64,000 bases of DNA from BRH-c25 sp035627615. GTDB lineage: Bacteria > Bacillota > Clostridia > Lutisporales > Lutisporaceae. Location: assembly GCA_035627615.1 (NCBI GenBank), contig DASPLL010000026.1, positions 79,999 to 143,998 of the forward strand. The letters run 5' to 3'. The notes below the pieces were generated by a model, which had not been told where the DNA came from, made no database searches, and saw only the letters and a program-made list of their open reading frames with translations. Positions 35,096-44,903 of this stretch are shown here, piece by piece (the stretch's first letter is position 1; the number at the start of each line of letters is the position of its first letter). The translations under genes and the position numbers were made by a program.

Positions 35096-37438
35096 TCATA
35101 CAAAATTTACAGTAAAGCACTTTTCCCCCGGAAGCAGAACGGCACCCTGCGGTGAAGCTGAAATTTCTGCTTCCTTTGCCTCAATTTCCTCGGCATTGAT
35201 TCCTCTTAATACTATCTTGAAGTCTTTATTCATATCACATTCGAATTTGATACCGCATTTATTCCCCTCAGCATCATAATTCACAACTGCTTCAATTTTA
35301 GCTGTAACTTTTCCTTGATAATCTCTGATTCTGGCCTCTGCCCTGTCCCTCAATTCAAAAACATGGAAGGCTGCAACCTCCCCGTAGTCATAGTCCGGCT
35401 TATCATCTGATGCTCCGATTGCCAGAATGCTGTTTTCCCTTACAAACAAGGGAAGACTTAAGTAATCATACTCCTTTTCGATCCAGCTTCCTCCGGCTGT
35501 CCTTTCATTGGATAAAAGATGTGTCCAGCTGCCCCTGGGCAGATAGAACACGGCTTTGTGATCTTCACTGAGAATTGGCGCTACCAGCAGACTATCACCG
35601 AACATATACTGCCTTTCCAGGTAGTCGCAGGCGTAATCCTCTGGAAACTCGAGCTGCATCGGCCTCATAAGAGGGACGCCTGTTTCATTGACTTCACAGG
35701 CCTTATCAAAAATGTAAGGCATAAGGGAATGCTTCAATCTTGTAAAGAAATTCAGCACTCTGCAGGCCTCCTCGTCATAATTCCACGGAACACGGTAGGA
35801 AGTGGATCCATGAAGTCTGCTGTGGGAGGATAAAAGCCCAAAGGCAATCCATCTCTTATAAATATCAGGTGATGACTGGGATTCAAAGCCGCCGATATCA
35901 TGGCTCCAGAAACCGAAGCCGGATGCGGCAAGAGATAACCCTCCCCTTAAGGATTCTGCCATGGATATATATTGAGCGGTGCAATCGCCTCCCCAGTGAA
36001 CGGGAAACTGCTGACAGCCCGCCGTTGCACTTCTGGCAAACACAACAGCTTCACCCCGGCCTCTTTTTTCAAGCAAAAGGTCAAAAACACATTTGTTATA
36101 TAAGTAAGTATAGTAATTATGCATCTTTTGCGGGTCGCTGCCGTCAAAATAATTCACCTCAACGGGAACCCTTTCGCCAAAGTCAGTCTTGAAGCAGTCC
36201 ACACCCATATCCAGGAGCTTTGCAAGCTTCGACTGAAACCACAGGACCGCTCCGGGGTTTGTAAAGTCCACCAGGGCCATGCCTGCCTGCCACCTGTTCC
36301 ACTGGAACACATTGCCCTTTTTATCCTTGAGCAGGTAGCCCTTATCCTTTCCCTCCTTAAAAAGCTGTGATTTTTGTGCAATATACGGGTTTATCCATAC
36401 ACATATCCTGAGACCCTTTTTCTTAAGCCTGTCAAGCATTCCCTCCGGATCGGGAAACATAGCCTCATCCCACTCAAAATTACACCACTGGAACTCCTTC
36501 ATCCAGAAACAGTCAAAATGAAATACCGAAAGGGGGATATTTCTTTTTTCCATGCCCTCAAGAAAGCTGTTTATGGTTTTTTCATCGTAATCCGTTGTAA
36601 AGGAGGTTGACAGCCATAAGCCGAAGGACCAGGCTGGAGGAACCGCCGGCCTTCCTGTGAGAAGCGTATATTTTCTCAATACCTCCTTGGGATCGGGGCC
36701 ATAGATTATGAAGAATTCCAGTTCTTCATTCATAACGGAAAACTGCACCTGCTCCACCTTTTCACTGGCCACCTCGAAGGAAACTCTTCCGGGGTTGTTT
36801 ACGAACACACCGTAGCCCCTGTTGGTCATATAGAAAGGAATGTTCTTGTATGCAATCTCACTGGAGGTTCCACCATCCTCGTTCCATATATCAATTACCT
36901 GACCGTTTTTAACTAACTGGGTAAAGCGTTCGCCAAGCCCATAGACAAGCTCGCCAACCGAAAGCTTCAGCCCGACATTTATAAAGCTGGCATCGTCATT
37001 TCGTCTCATAACGGAAAGGCTCTTGTATTCAATTGCCGTAAAGCTTCTTCCATTACCGTAAAAAGCTATGGAAAATGGGTCCCTGCAGCATTCCATTCTT
37101 ATATTACCGGTTTTTAATAATATGTTTTTACCATCGCCGGATATATCCGAATATACTTTCCTGTCACTGATACCGAAATGAGGGCCGTTATCCGCCGTGC
37201 CCGCATAATTTACGATTTTAATGCCGATTACATCTTCAAAGGGAGAGGAGCATATAACCGTAAGCTGTCCCGTATTCAAGGTATCCCCCCTGGACACTAT
37301 CCTTTTGAAAGGGCAGTATAAGGTAAGGCTGTTTGCATTTCCATCCACTTCGCTATCTATGCTGAAATCATGTATTTGTGCTGCATGATAGGCGGTAAAC
37401 TCAGGCTTGGTTTCCCAAAAACCGTCTGTAAACTTCAT
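35096..37438 (-). CDS. Alpha-xylosidase, glycoside hydrolase family 31 (YicI-like)
   Basis: 780 residues, cytoplasmic (no signal peptide). The GH31 nucleophile lies in CFKTDFGERVPVE (Asp of KTDFGE) as in YicI. The second conserved region is WSHDIGGFE, and SRLHGSTSYRVPW fits alpha-xylosidases rather than alpha-glucosidases. The enzyme would release xylose from isoprimeverose and xyloglucan oligosaccharides taken up by the adjacent ABC transporter. Start ATG follows AGGGGTGAT. It is the last gene of the sugar operon. Confidence 0.88.
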   Translation of the reverse strand: MKFTDGFWETKPEFTAYHAAQIHDFSIDSEVDGNANSLTLYCPFKRIVSRGDTLNTGQLTVICSSPFEDVIGIKIVNYAGTADNGPHFGISDRKVYSDISGDGKNILLKTGNIRMECCRDPFSIAFYGNGRSFTAIEYKSLSVMRRNDDASFINVGLKLSVGELVYGLGERFTQLVKNGQVIDIWNEDGGTSSEIAYKNIPFYMTNRGYGVFVNNPGRVSFEVASEKVEQVQFSVMNEELEFFIIYGPDPKEVLRKYTLLTGRPAVPPAWSFGLWLSTSFTTDYDEKTINSFLEGMEKRNIPLSVFHFDCFWMKEFQWCNFEWDEAMFPDPEGMLDRLKKKGLRICVWINPYIAQKSQLFKEGKDKGYLLKDKKGNVFQWNRWQAGMALVDFTNPGAVLWFQSKLAKLLDMGVDCFKTDFGERVPVEVNYFDGSDPQKMHNYYTYLYNKCVFDLLLEKRGRGEAVVFARSATAGCQQFPVHWGGDCTAQYISMAESLRGGLSLAASGFGFWSHDIGGFESQSSPDIYKRWIAFGLLSSHSRLHGSTSYRVPWNYDEEACRVLNFFTRLKHSLMPYIFDKACEVNETGVPLMRPMQLEFPEDYACDYLERQYMFGDSLLVAPILSEDHKAVFYLPRGSWTHLLSNERTAGGSWIEKEYDYLSLPLFVRENSILAIGASDDKPDYDYGEVAAFHVFELRDRAEARIRDYQGKVTAKIEAVVNYDAEGNKCGIKFECDMNKDFKIVLRGINAEEIEAKEAEISASPQGAVLLPGEKCFTVNFV

Positions 37439-37448
37439 AAGATCACCC

Positions 37449-38276
37449 CTAACCTTTCACTGAGCCGTCAACCATACCTGCAATGATATGCTTCTGGAAT
37501 ATTAGATAAATTACCAGAGCAGGCAGGATGATTAGTATCGCACCGGCCATTATATTGTTCCACTGCATTTTGTATTGTCCCATAAATCCGTAAGCCGCAA
37601 GCTGCAGAGTAGCATTTGACTTATCCGTACCAATGATCAATAGCGGAAGGAGAAAGTCATTCCATATCCACATTGCATTAATAACAACTACCGTAGCTGT
37701 AACAGGCTTAAGCAGAGGGAATATTATCTCAAAAAAAGTCCTGAGCTGAGAGCACCCGTCAATACTGGCACACTCATCCAGCTCCCTCGGTATACCTTTG
37801 ACAAAACCATGGTATAGAAAAATAGCGAGGGGAGAGCCAAGCCCCCAGTATATTACAGAAAGTCCCCATATGCTGTCTATCAGGTTAAGGGATTTGCTTA
37901 TCTTAACCAGAGCAATCATATAGGACTGAAAAGGTATCATCATGGGGAAGATGCAGAAGATAAAAAGAATATAGCTCAAGTTTGTTTTCGTACGGGAGAG
38001 CTTATAGCCTGCAAGGGAGCCGACAAAAACAATCCCTAAAGTACCCAGAAATGTAACCAGGACTGTATTCAGAAAAGCTTTGGGATAATTCATATCCCTG
38101 AATACATTTAAAAAGTTCTGGAAAGAAAGCTTTTCTGGAATTGAAATGGCGTTGGTCATAATTTCCGCGTATGTCTTGAAAGAACCAAGCACAATCAAAG
38201 CTAACGGCGACAGCATTATTACCAGAAGCATCAGCGCTGCAGCAGATAAAACAAAAGACGTTTTTCTGTTTTTCAT
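37449..38276 (-). CDS. Carbohydrate ABC transporter permease (MalG type)
   Basis: 275 residues from ATG 38276, which overlaps the stop of the upstream permease by one base (TAATG). Six helices and the EAA motif ECASIDGCSQLRTFFEIIFPLLKP. The N-terminal helix and GSFKTYAEIM match the CUT1 MalG/LacG group. It carries oligosaccharides with the neighbouring MalF-type subunit; the shared ATPase (MsmX-like) is not encoded here, as is usual in Firmicutes. Confidence 0.88.
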   Translation of the reverse strand: MKNRKTSFVLSAAALMLLVIMLSPLALIVLGSFKTYAEIMTNAISIPEKLSFQNFLNVFRDMNYPKAFLNTVLVTFLGTLGIVFVGSLAGYKLSRTKTNLSYILFIFCIFPMMIPFQSYMIALVKISKSLNLIDSIWGLSVIYWGLGSPLAIFLYHGFVKGIPRELDECASIDGCSQLRTFFEIIFPLLKPVTATVVVINAMWIWNDFLLPLLIIGTDKSNATLQLAAYGFMGQYKMQWNNIMAGAILIILPALVIYLIFQKHIIAGMVDGSVKG

Positions 38277-39166
38277 TATGCTTCCACCTCTTTTCGCTTG
38301 AGCACCGTAACCTGCCATATCGTAATCAGAGCGACCAGAAGGAATAGAACGACGGATTTTGCGCTCCCGTAACCGAATTGATTGTTGTTAAAGACAGTAT
38401 TGTAAATATCAAGGGCTATCGGCGTAGTGGCAGTGCCAGGCCCTCCTCCCGTCAGACTGAATATCAATTCGAACATTTTCAGGGAATTTGACATGGAATA
38501 AAAGGTACATACCGCAATTGAAGGCATTATGAGCGGCAAAACAACATGGAAGAATCTTTGTACTGAACCTGCGCCGTCAATGATTGCTGCTTCAAGGATT
38601 GATCTTGGTACTGATTGAAGTCCTGCAATGTAGATTATCATATAAAATCCCAGGCCCTGCCATACTGAAACAATAATGGTCGAAATAACGGCTATATTGC
38701 GGTCTCCAAGCCAGCTCCAACCAAATACCGGAAGATTTGTTACTTCATACAGTGAATCAAAGACACGTCCAAATATGAATTTCCAGACAAACCCGATAAC
38801 GATCAGGCTTATGATATTGGGTATATAAAAGGAGGTTCTGAAAAAGCCCTTTCCCCTTATATTCGACTCCAGAAGCAAAGCGATTAAAAGTGCAAGAATA
38901 TTAACCAGCAGCACGACCAAAACGGTATATGTGATTGAGTAAAAAAAGGCTCCTTTGAAAATAGTGTCGTTGGTAAAAAGCTGTAAATAATTTTGCAGCC
39001 CGATAAATACCGAGCTTTTCCCTATACCGTTCCATTTTCTGAAAGAATAGTATATACACATCAAAAAAGGAATCGCAACAAATACCGAAATCGAGGTAAT
39101 TGCGGGCGCCACAAATGCAGCAAAGCTTAATTTGTCTAAAACCTTTCGTTTTGCTGAAAATTTCAA
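38276..39166 (-). CDS. Carbohydrate ABC transporter permease (MalF type)
   Basis: 296 residues with a TTG start at 39166 after GGGGGG; no ATG fits. Six helices, EAA loop EAAIIDGAGSVQRFFHVVLPLIMP. CUT1 family. It forms the channel with the downstream permease. Confidence 0.88.
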   Translation of the reverse strand: MKFSAKRKVLDKLSFAAFVAPAITSISVFVAIPFLMCIYYSFRKWNGIGKSSVFIGLQNYLQLFTNDTIFKGAFFYSITYTVLVVLLVNILALLIALLLESNIRGKGFFRTSFYIPNIISLIVIGFVWKFIFGRVFDSLYEVTNLPVFGWSWLGDRNIAVISTIIVSVWQGLGFYMIIYIAGLQSVPRSILEAAIIDGAGSVQRFFHVVLPLIMPSIAVCTFYSMSNSLKMFELIFSLTGGGPGTATTPIALDIYNTVFNNNQFGYGSAKSVVLFLLVALITIWQVTVLKRKEVEA

Positions 39167-39234
39167 AAGTACAACCCCCCTTAAAAAATTACGAGGAGGA
39201 ACAAGTCCATCCTCGCAATTCTGATCTATACAGA

Positions 39235-40500
39235 CTACTTACTTTTCTGAGCATTATATGCATCAACAAATACCTTTGTAAGCGCATCCTTGGTTTCCTG
39301 CCTGCCTGCCCCTGCTGCATAGTTCTGGAAGGCTACGCCCAATGGCTGCTCAATTCCATCCGGTCCGATAAATATCCACCATGGGCATGTAACCTTATCG
39401 GCTATGGCAGTTCCTGTTTCCTTTGCCAGCATGGTATCAGGCATTTTGGCTCCGGCTTGAGGAGATATCTGCTTTATTTTTTCCGGGATCCATGACTTGC
39501 CGTAATCTGAGGTTGTTATCCATCTTAACCAATCAAGTACTTCCTTAAGATTTTTGGAATCCTTGTAAACTCTGAAGGTAAGGTTTGATTCTACTGCAAG
39601 TACAGCTTTTCCATCACTTCTTGGCGTATTGATGAAACCAATATTTATATCGGGATTGATCTTCCTGATTGAATCCTCCGCCCAGGTACCCTGGTGGATT
39701 ATTGCCGCTTTTCCGCTTGCAAGATCGGAAACCTGCACATCAAAGGTTGATTCCATAGGCTTGTTTCCGCTGTTCTCCCTTATCAAATCAATAAAATCAA
39801 GGGCGTAATCAACTTGAGGCAAATCTCCGAACTTCTGTGAACCGCTTTCTATGCTCTTGAATAATCCCACGTAATCTCCACCATTAGCATCACTCATAGC
39901 GGGATAGGTTGTCTGCGGAAGTACCCACCATTCTGCGAAGCCCGAGCTGAATGGCTGCACGCTGATTGCTTTTAGTTTTTCGCAGGCCTGCTTATATTCA
40001 TCAAGTGTTGCAGGCGGTGTTGTTATTCCTGCTTTGCTGAAAAGGTCCTTGTTGTAAATAAAGGAATGGGATTGTACCAGGAACGGATATCCCGTCAGGT
40101 GCCCATCCATGGTTACACTTACCAGCATTGCGGGATCAATATCCTTCATGAAGTCTTCATTATCCAGATTGTAGGTATAATCCTTAAAAACCTTGTTATC
40201 ATTATAAGCGCTGCTCATGAATAAATCCGGGGCATCACCCGAGTTTAACTTGGTCTTCAGCACTGTCTGATAATCATTCTGTAGAATTTGCATATTGATT
40301 GTCACATTGGGTTTAACATTTTTATAGGCTTCCGCCATGTCATTGTATTGGTCCGTCAACTCCGGACTATTCAGCATAAAGTTCAGAGTAACCGGTTCGT
40401 CCTCTACCGGCTGAGCAGCTTCCTGAACCGGCTTGCTGCATCCTGTGAATGTCATCGCCAGCATCAAGACTGCCAGCAGGATTGATAAGCTTTTTTTCAT
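39235..40500 (-). CDS. Extracellular sugar-binding lipoprotein (CUT1 ABC transporter)
   Basis: 421 residues. Lipobox FTGC (Cys21), then an SBP_bac_1 fold (VTLNFMLNSPELTDQYNDMAEAYKNV; KLNSGDAPDLFMSSAY). First gene of the xyloside operon; AAGGGGAGAGG precedes the ATG. The ligand is inferred from the downstream alpha-xylosidase to be a xylose-capped oligosaccharide. Confidence 0.88.
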   Translation of the reverse strand: MKKSLSILLAVLMLAMTFTGCSKPVQEAAQPVEDEPVTLNFMLNSPELTDQYNDMAEAYKNVKPNVTINMQILQNDYQTVLKTKLNSGDAPDLFMSSAYNDNKVFKDYTYNLDNEDFMKDIDPAMLVSVTMDGHLTGYPFLVQSHSFIYNKDLFSKAGITTPPATLDEYKQACEKLKAISVQPFSSGFAEWWVLPQTTYPAMSDANGGDYVGLFKSIESGSQKFGDLPQVDYALDFIDLIRENSGNKPMESTFDVQVSDLASGKAAIIHQGTWAEDSIRKINPDINIGFINTPRSDGKAVLAVESNLTFRVYKDSKNLKEVLDWLRWITTSDYGKSWIPEKIKQISPQAGAKMPDTMLAKETGTAIADKVTCPWWIFIGPDGIEQPLGVAFQNYAAGAGRQETKDALTKVFVDAYNAQKSK

Positions 40501-40635
40501 TATTATCCCTCTCCCCTTTCTACTGATAACAATTATTTCTTAATTCAACTTTAAAGCATTCGGCGAACAAAATAAATTAAAAAAGTTAATCACTTTTAGG
40601 GTAAAAAATTGAACTGGATTCTGGGCAGCTGTATT

Positions 40636-40698
40636 CTATGTTATAATCTTAGTATAACATAGGCTTCCATTGAAGCATTTTAACGACCAAGGAAGCCT
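40636..40698. promoter_or_regulatory. Palindrome plus hairpin between the sugar operon and its sensor kinase
   Basis: CTATGTTATA (40636-40645)/TATAACATAG (40653-40662), 7-bp spacer, could bind the AraC-type regulator or hold the -10. It abuts AGGCTTCC (40661-40668)/GGAAGCCT (40691-40698) followed by TTTG, which on the plus strand looks like an attenuator-type hairpin before the kinase gene. Further on, CCCC near 40746 could pair with the GGGGGG of the kinase ribosome binding site. Confidence 0.45.
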
Positions 40699-40777
40699 TT
40701 GTTGAAACTCGCTTACAGGGCATGACAAATTAAGGTGGAATTGATGCCCCTACTCGTTATAGCGGGGGGAGGATCGT

Positions 40778-42562
40778 ATGGGAATAATCAGATGGACTAA
40801 ATTAAAATATAAAAATACCACCTTGTCCGGTAAATTGATAATTGCCATGTCTATCGCATTTTTTATTTTGTTTTCCCTGGTTATATCCTTCAATCAATAC
40901 CGGACCATCAATATCATTGTGAATAATCAATCGGCCCTTTCCGCTGAAACGCTGAATATAAAAGAGCAGAATTTCGTTACTTATATGAATCAGCTTGAAA
41001 ATTACTCACTTATGCTCAGGAATGACCGGACCTTCATGCGGATTATCGGTCAGAGTGATATTCAGGATTACACTGACCTGCTGTATGTGAAAAATGTATT
41101 TTCAAATATGTTCTACTCAAGAAAAGACATCTCGGAAATGAAGCTTTATCTTACCAACACGGGAACCTATTACTCCATTTCAAAAAAGTATCCGAATATG
41201 AGAAGCCATACAAGTCCTGATCTGGCAGAATTACAAGAATTTGCAGGAGCTTCGGAATGGCCTGATTTCAAATATATAACCCCGACCATGGATGATACTC
41301 AAAGCCTTCTGAAATTATACAGGGCGATAATCAATATTGAAAATCAAAGGCCTCTGGCCTATATCGAAATGACGGTGGATAATTCGTATATTGAAGACCT
41401 TGCAAACAAAGCTTCCCAGAGTCAGGATTTTTTCTGCCTGCTTGACCGTGATAAAAAGCTATACTATACGAATAATCCGGACAGGCTTGAAACGGAAGCC
41501 TTAGCTGAAACGCTGACCGTCAATATCAATTACGACAGTGGACAATCCTCGGGAAATTTCATATCCGCATTAAATGATATAGATTATCTTTATATCTATT
41601 CGGTTGATGCTGCCAAAGGCTGGCTGCTTCTAAGCATGACGCCTACAAGCATAGTCAACAGGACCGCTGTTGAAACGAGAAACCTTACCATTCTCATGAT
41701 AGTAATAGCGATGATTATCGCAATGGCTGCCATTTATATGCTGATCACAACACTTCTGAAGCCCCTGAAAACCCTGGCAGTGCAGATGGAGAAGGCCGGC
41801 AGCGGGGATTTCGGGGCCACCATCGATATTGACAGCAGCGCCGAAATAAAACACCTTGAGACAACGTTCAATTCAATGCTGTTAAAGATAGATGAGCTTA
41901 TAGAAAAAAACTATATATCCGAGCTGAAGGAAAAAACCGCCAGGCTAAAAGCCCTTGAAGCACAGATAAACCCCCATTTTCTTTATAATACCCTGCAAAT
42001 GATATCTACCCAGGCCATCGTAAACAATCAAAAGGATATCAGCAATATGGTATTGGCTCTGTCTTCCATGCTGCGCTATTCCATTACGGATGATGATATC
42101 GTACCACTAAGCTCCGAGATCAGGCATGTAAAAGCCTATCTGACCTTGCAGAAGGCAAGATTTGATGAGCGGCTGTCGTACAGCCTGGACGTTGAAAACA
42201 ATATGGAAGACCTGCTGCTTCCAAAGATATCGATCATGACTCTTGTAGAAAACTCCATCAAGCATGGAATGGAAACGACGCTGGACAAAATCGAAATAAA
42301 TGTAAATGTAATGCTGCGCCAGGGCTTTCTTGTCATTACGGTAAAAGACAGCGGAGTCGGCATGGGGTTGGAAAAGCTTGAGCATGTCATAAAACAGATA
42401 AGCGCCGAGGACGAACACAGCCAAAGCATCGGCCTCTCAAACCTTGCCGGCAGGCTTCGTATTCTCTACGGCAATTCGGCCGCATTGGAAATAGAAAGCA
42501 GTGAAGCTGCCGGTACCTCAGTGGAAATGAGGATTCCGGTAAACGCAAATATGATATCATAA
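40778..42562 (+). CDS. Sensor histidine kinase, YesM family
   Basis: 594 residues. Two membrane helices (about residues 20-42 and 300-323) flank an extracellular Cache-like sensor of about 260 residues. HAMP follows, then the His_kinase domain with H-box EAQINPHFLYNTLQMIS (phospho-His) and HATPase_c with ENSIKHGM and DSGVGMG. Start ATG behind GGGGGGAGG. YesM-type kinases sense sugars, often via an ABC binding protein, and activate divergent transporter operons, as arranged here. Confidence 0.92.
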   Translation: MGIIRWTKLKYKNTTLSGKLIIAMSIAFFILFSLVISFNQYRTINIIVNNQSALSAETLNIKEQNFVTYMNQLENYSLMLRNDRTFMRIIGQSDIQDYTDLLYVKNVFSNMFYSRKDISEMKLYLTNTGTYYSISKKYPNMRSHTSPDLAELQEFAGASEWPDFKYITPTMDDTQSLLKLYRAIINIENQRPLAYIEMTVDNSYIEDLANKASQSQDFFCLLDRDKKLYYTNNPDRLETEALAETLTVNINYDSGQSSGNFISALNDIDYLYIYSVDAAKGWLLLSMTPTSIVNRTAVETRNLTILMIVIAMIIAMAAIYMLITTLLKPLKTLAVQMEKAGSGDFGATIDIDSSAEIKHLETTFNSMLLKIDELIEKNYISELKEKTARLKALEAQINPHFLYNTLQMISTQAIVNNQKDISNMVLALSSMLRYSITDDDIVPLSSEIRHVKAYLTLQKARFDERLSYSLDVENNMEDLLLPKISIMTLVENSIKHGMETTLDKIEINVNVMLRQGFLVITVKDSGVGMGLEKLEHVIKQISAEDEHSQSIGLSNLAGRLRILYGNSAALEIESSEAAGTSVEMRIPVNANMIS

Positions 42563-42584
42563 ATTATGATCGAGGTGAGCATAT

Positions 42585-43340
42585 TTGTATAAAGCGTTGA
42601 TTGTAGATGATGAAAAACATGTCATGCAGGCAATTGAGACCCTGGGCGAATGGGAAAAATACTCCATCACAAAGCTCTTTTACGCCTCAAACGGCCAGGA
42701 TGGGCTGACTTCCATCAGGGAAATCTCACCTCAACTGGTATTCATCGATATGAAGATGCCGGTAATGGACGGGACTGAATTCCTGCGCCTTGCCACTGCA
42801 GAATTTCCAGAAACACAATATATCGTAATCAGCGGCTATAATGAATTTGAACTGGCGAGAGCAGCCTTAAGGCACAATGTTATCGACTATATCCTGAAGC
42901 CGATCAATGAAGAGGATCTGAACAATGCAATAGGAAAAGCCGTTGCAAATATAAATAAAAGCTCCGCGGGAACTCCCGGGAGCAAATATCCGAAGACCGA
43001 ACCCGAACGGATAGTATCCTCCAAATCAATAGCGAAGGCCATCAAGCAGTATATAGATGAAAATTACTGCAAAGAAATCACTCTTACCTTATTCTCAGAT
43101 AAATATCATTTTTCAAAGGAATATCTGACAAAGATTTTTAAAGAGCGCTATAATTGCGGCATTTATGAATACGCACTGAACATAAAAATGTCAAGGGCTA
43201 AGGAGCTTCTGAACAATATGGATATCCCGATCAATGAGGTTTCCCTGCGCCTCGGCTACAGCAACAGCAATTATTTCAGCAAGGCTTTCAAAAACTTCAA
43301 CGGCTATTCTCCGACGGAGTATAGGGAGAAGATGAAATAA
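42585..43340 (+). CDS. Response regulator with AraC-type DNA-binding domain, YesN family
   Basis: 251 residues, TTG start behind GAGGTGAG. Receiver domain with VDDEKHVMQA, phospho-acceptor Asp in FIDMKMPVMDG and the switch Lys in YILKPINEED. The C-terminal AraC domain has two helix-turn-helix units, ending GYSNSNYFSKAFKNFNGYSPTEYRE. It is unusually short for YesN (often over 500) because it lacks the middle region. It is partner of the upstream kinase and probably activates the divergent sugar operon. The gene abuts an IS3 remnant immediately after its stop. Confidence 0.9.
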   Translation: MYKALIVDDEKHVMQAIETLGEWEKYSITKLFYASNGQDGLTSIREISPQLVFIDMKMPVMDGTEFLRLATAEFPETQYIVISGYNEFELARAALRHNVIDYILKPINEEDLNNAIGKAVANINKSSAGTPGSKYPKTEPERIVSSKSIAKAIKQYIDENYCKEITLTLFSDKYHFSKEYLTKIFKERYNCGIYEYALNIKMSRAKELLNNMDIPINEVSLRLGYSNSNYFSKAFKNFNGYSPTEYREKMK

Positions 43341-43341
43341 A

Positions 43342-44448
43342 AATTGTACTGGAGATTCTATCCGAGGCAGCAACTCTGAATGAGATTGCAGCCAAGTATG
43401 GAATCAGTCCTGTCGTGCTGAGCCGATGGAAACAAGAATTCCTCGAGAGAGCATCAGAAGTATTTAAGAAAGGGCCTTCTGATACAGAGAAGCAACTTGA
43501 GGAAAAAGATGATCACATCGCACAGCTTGAGCGTAAAGTAGGTCAGCACACCTATGAGGTGGACTGGCTCAAAAAAAATCTGAAGAAATTCTCGGACCCG
43601 ACTGGAAGAAAAAGCCTCGTTGAGTTTGAGAATCCTAATATAAATATAAAGCGTCAGGCGGATCTGCTGTCAATCAATCGAACCAGTGTATATCGTGAAG
43701 CTCCTGCAGAAAAGTCAGTATCTGATGAAGCTCTGTTCATAATGCGCAGGATTGATGAAATCCATACTGCACATCCAACTTGGGGTTATTGGACTATCAC
43801 TGATATTATTCGCAGGGATGATAAAATCCTTGTTAATCGCAAGAGAATCAGACGATTAATGCAGCATATGGGTGTACAAACAATCTATCCGAAGCCAAAC
43901 CTGAGTAAAAGGTATCACGCACAGTACATACGTCCGTATCTGCTGAGAAATCTTGCAATATCCCGTCCTAATCAGGTTTGGGGTGTTGATATTACATATA
44001 TCCGGATGAAAAAAGGATTCATGTATCTATTCGTCATCATTGATTGGTATAGCCGCTGCATCGTTGATTATGAACTATCTACAACCCTGGAGAAAACCTT
44101 TGTTATGAACTGCCTAAAAAGGGCATTAAGTAACCAAAACCTGAAATTATCAACAGTGATCAAGGAGGCCACTTTACAAACCCCGACTACTTGGAGCTCT
44201 TGGATGAAGCCGGGGTAAGAGTTTCCATGGACGGAAGGGGACATGCCCTTGATAATATACGCACCGAAAGGTTCTTCAGAACCTTGAAGTACGATCAGAT
44301 TTATATAAACGAGTTTGAAACACCCGGGAACCTCAGAAAAGCACTTAATCAGTATATCCTGGAGTATAATACCTACAGACCACATATGTCACTTGGTGGA
44401 CTTTGTCCATTACAAGTATATATCGGCAATGTTGTTTCCGTTGCCTGA
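43342..44448 (+). pseudogene. IS3-family transposase remnant, 5'-truncated and frameshifted
   Basis: The first frame begins without a start at EIKIVLEILSEAATLNEIA, an OrfA helix-turn-helix missing its first residues. It reads straight into the OrfB part (HPTWGYWTITDIIR; GVDITYI with the first catalytic Asp). Near 44138 the frame breaks. The second frame carries INSDQGGHFTN (second Asp) and NIRTERFFRTLK (Glu) to the stop at 44448. Truncation directly after the response-regulator stop and the internal frameshift make it inactive. No terminal repeats were identified. Confidence 0.85.
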
Positions 44449-44550
44449 ACTTGCACATGCATACGTAGCGTAGTTACTATTCCTATAGGGTATGATCTGC
44501 GCATCCGGAATAATCGGGACTCCGTTAAATAAGCGTTTATGCCGCGAAAG

Positions 44551-44685
44551 CCTCTTTACAATGAGTATGCCATGTTAGGCTGTTAGCCAGGCATCAACAT
44601 CCTTACAGAGCGTCACTCCCTGCTCGGCAATGGTGTATGCCGGCGATGCCTGAATACATGGCATGAGAGGCTCGTTGTAAAGAGG
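44551..44685. other. Highly structured ~135-nt element (possible ncRNA or mobile-element end)
   Basis: Outer stem of 15 pairs with one G-T wobble (44551-44565/44671-44685), then ATGCCATG (44567-44574)/CATGGCAT (44657-44664), AGGCATC (44589-44595)/GATGCCT (44645-44651), and a small GGC-TGTTA-GCC hairpin (44578-44588). The nested pairing is far beyond chance for this base composition. It lies 100 nt after an IS3 remnant and in no gene. Confidence 0.55.
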
Positions 44686-44732
44686 AACGTGGAATAAATG
44701 CGAGGGTATACAGGATTATTCAATAAATTCAA

Positions 44733-44771
44733 ACACGAAAGGAGATTAACTTACAAAATCATACTTCGTGT
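44733..44771. repeat. Short inverted repeat downstream of the structured element
   Basis: ACACGAA (44733-44739)/TTCGTGT (44765-44771), followed by TTGACA at 44773. Together with the region 44449-44800, which has no complete gene, it forms a scarred intergenic stretch. Confidence 0.3.
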
Positions 44772-44797
44772 CTTGACATTGGGGAGCATTATAATCC

Positions 44798-44899
44798 TTA
44801 CCTTAGTGACACACTTTCCGGCATGCTAAGTTTATCATAAACTTCCTTAAGAGACAGGCCTGTTGCCATTGCTGTTTTCTCAATAACACAGATAATCAC
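44798..44899 (-). pseudogene. Fragment of a small DUF3791-like gene
   Basis: 33 codons from a GTG (44899), VIICVIEKTAMATGLSLKEVYDKL and nine more residues, adjoining the stop codon of the CDF gene. The IEKTAxATGLSxKEVYDxL pattern recalls short DUF3791-type proteins found near toxin-antitoxin-like genes. No ribosome binding site; most likely a C-terminal remnant. Confidence 0.3.
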
Positions 44900-44903
44900 A
44901 GAG

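Noticed and set aside
44533..44710. Integron attC site
   Set aside because: One GTTRRRY heptamer is present, but the complementary RYYYAAC partner in the required position and an integrase gene are missing.
44773..44796. TTGACA...TATAAT promoter in the scarred region
   Set aside because: Spacing is only 11 bp, too short for sigma-A, and no gene follows on the plus strand.
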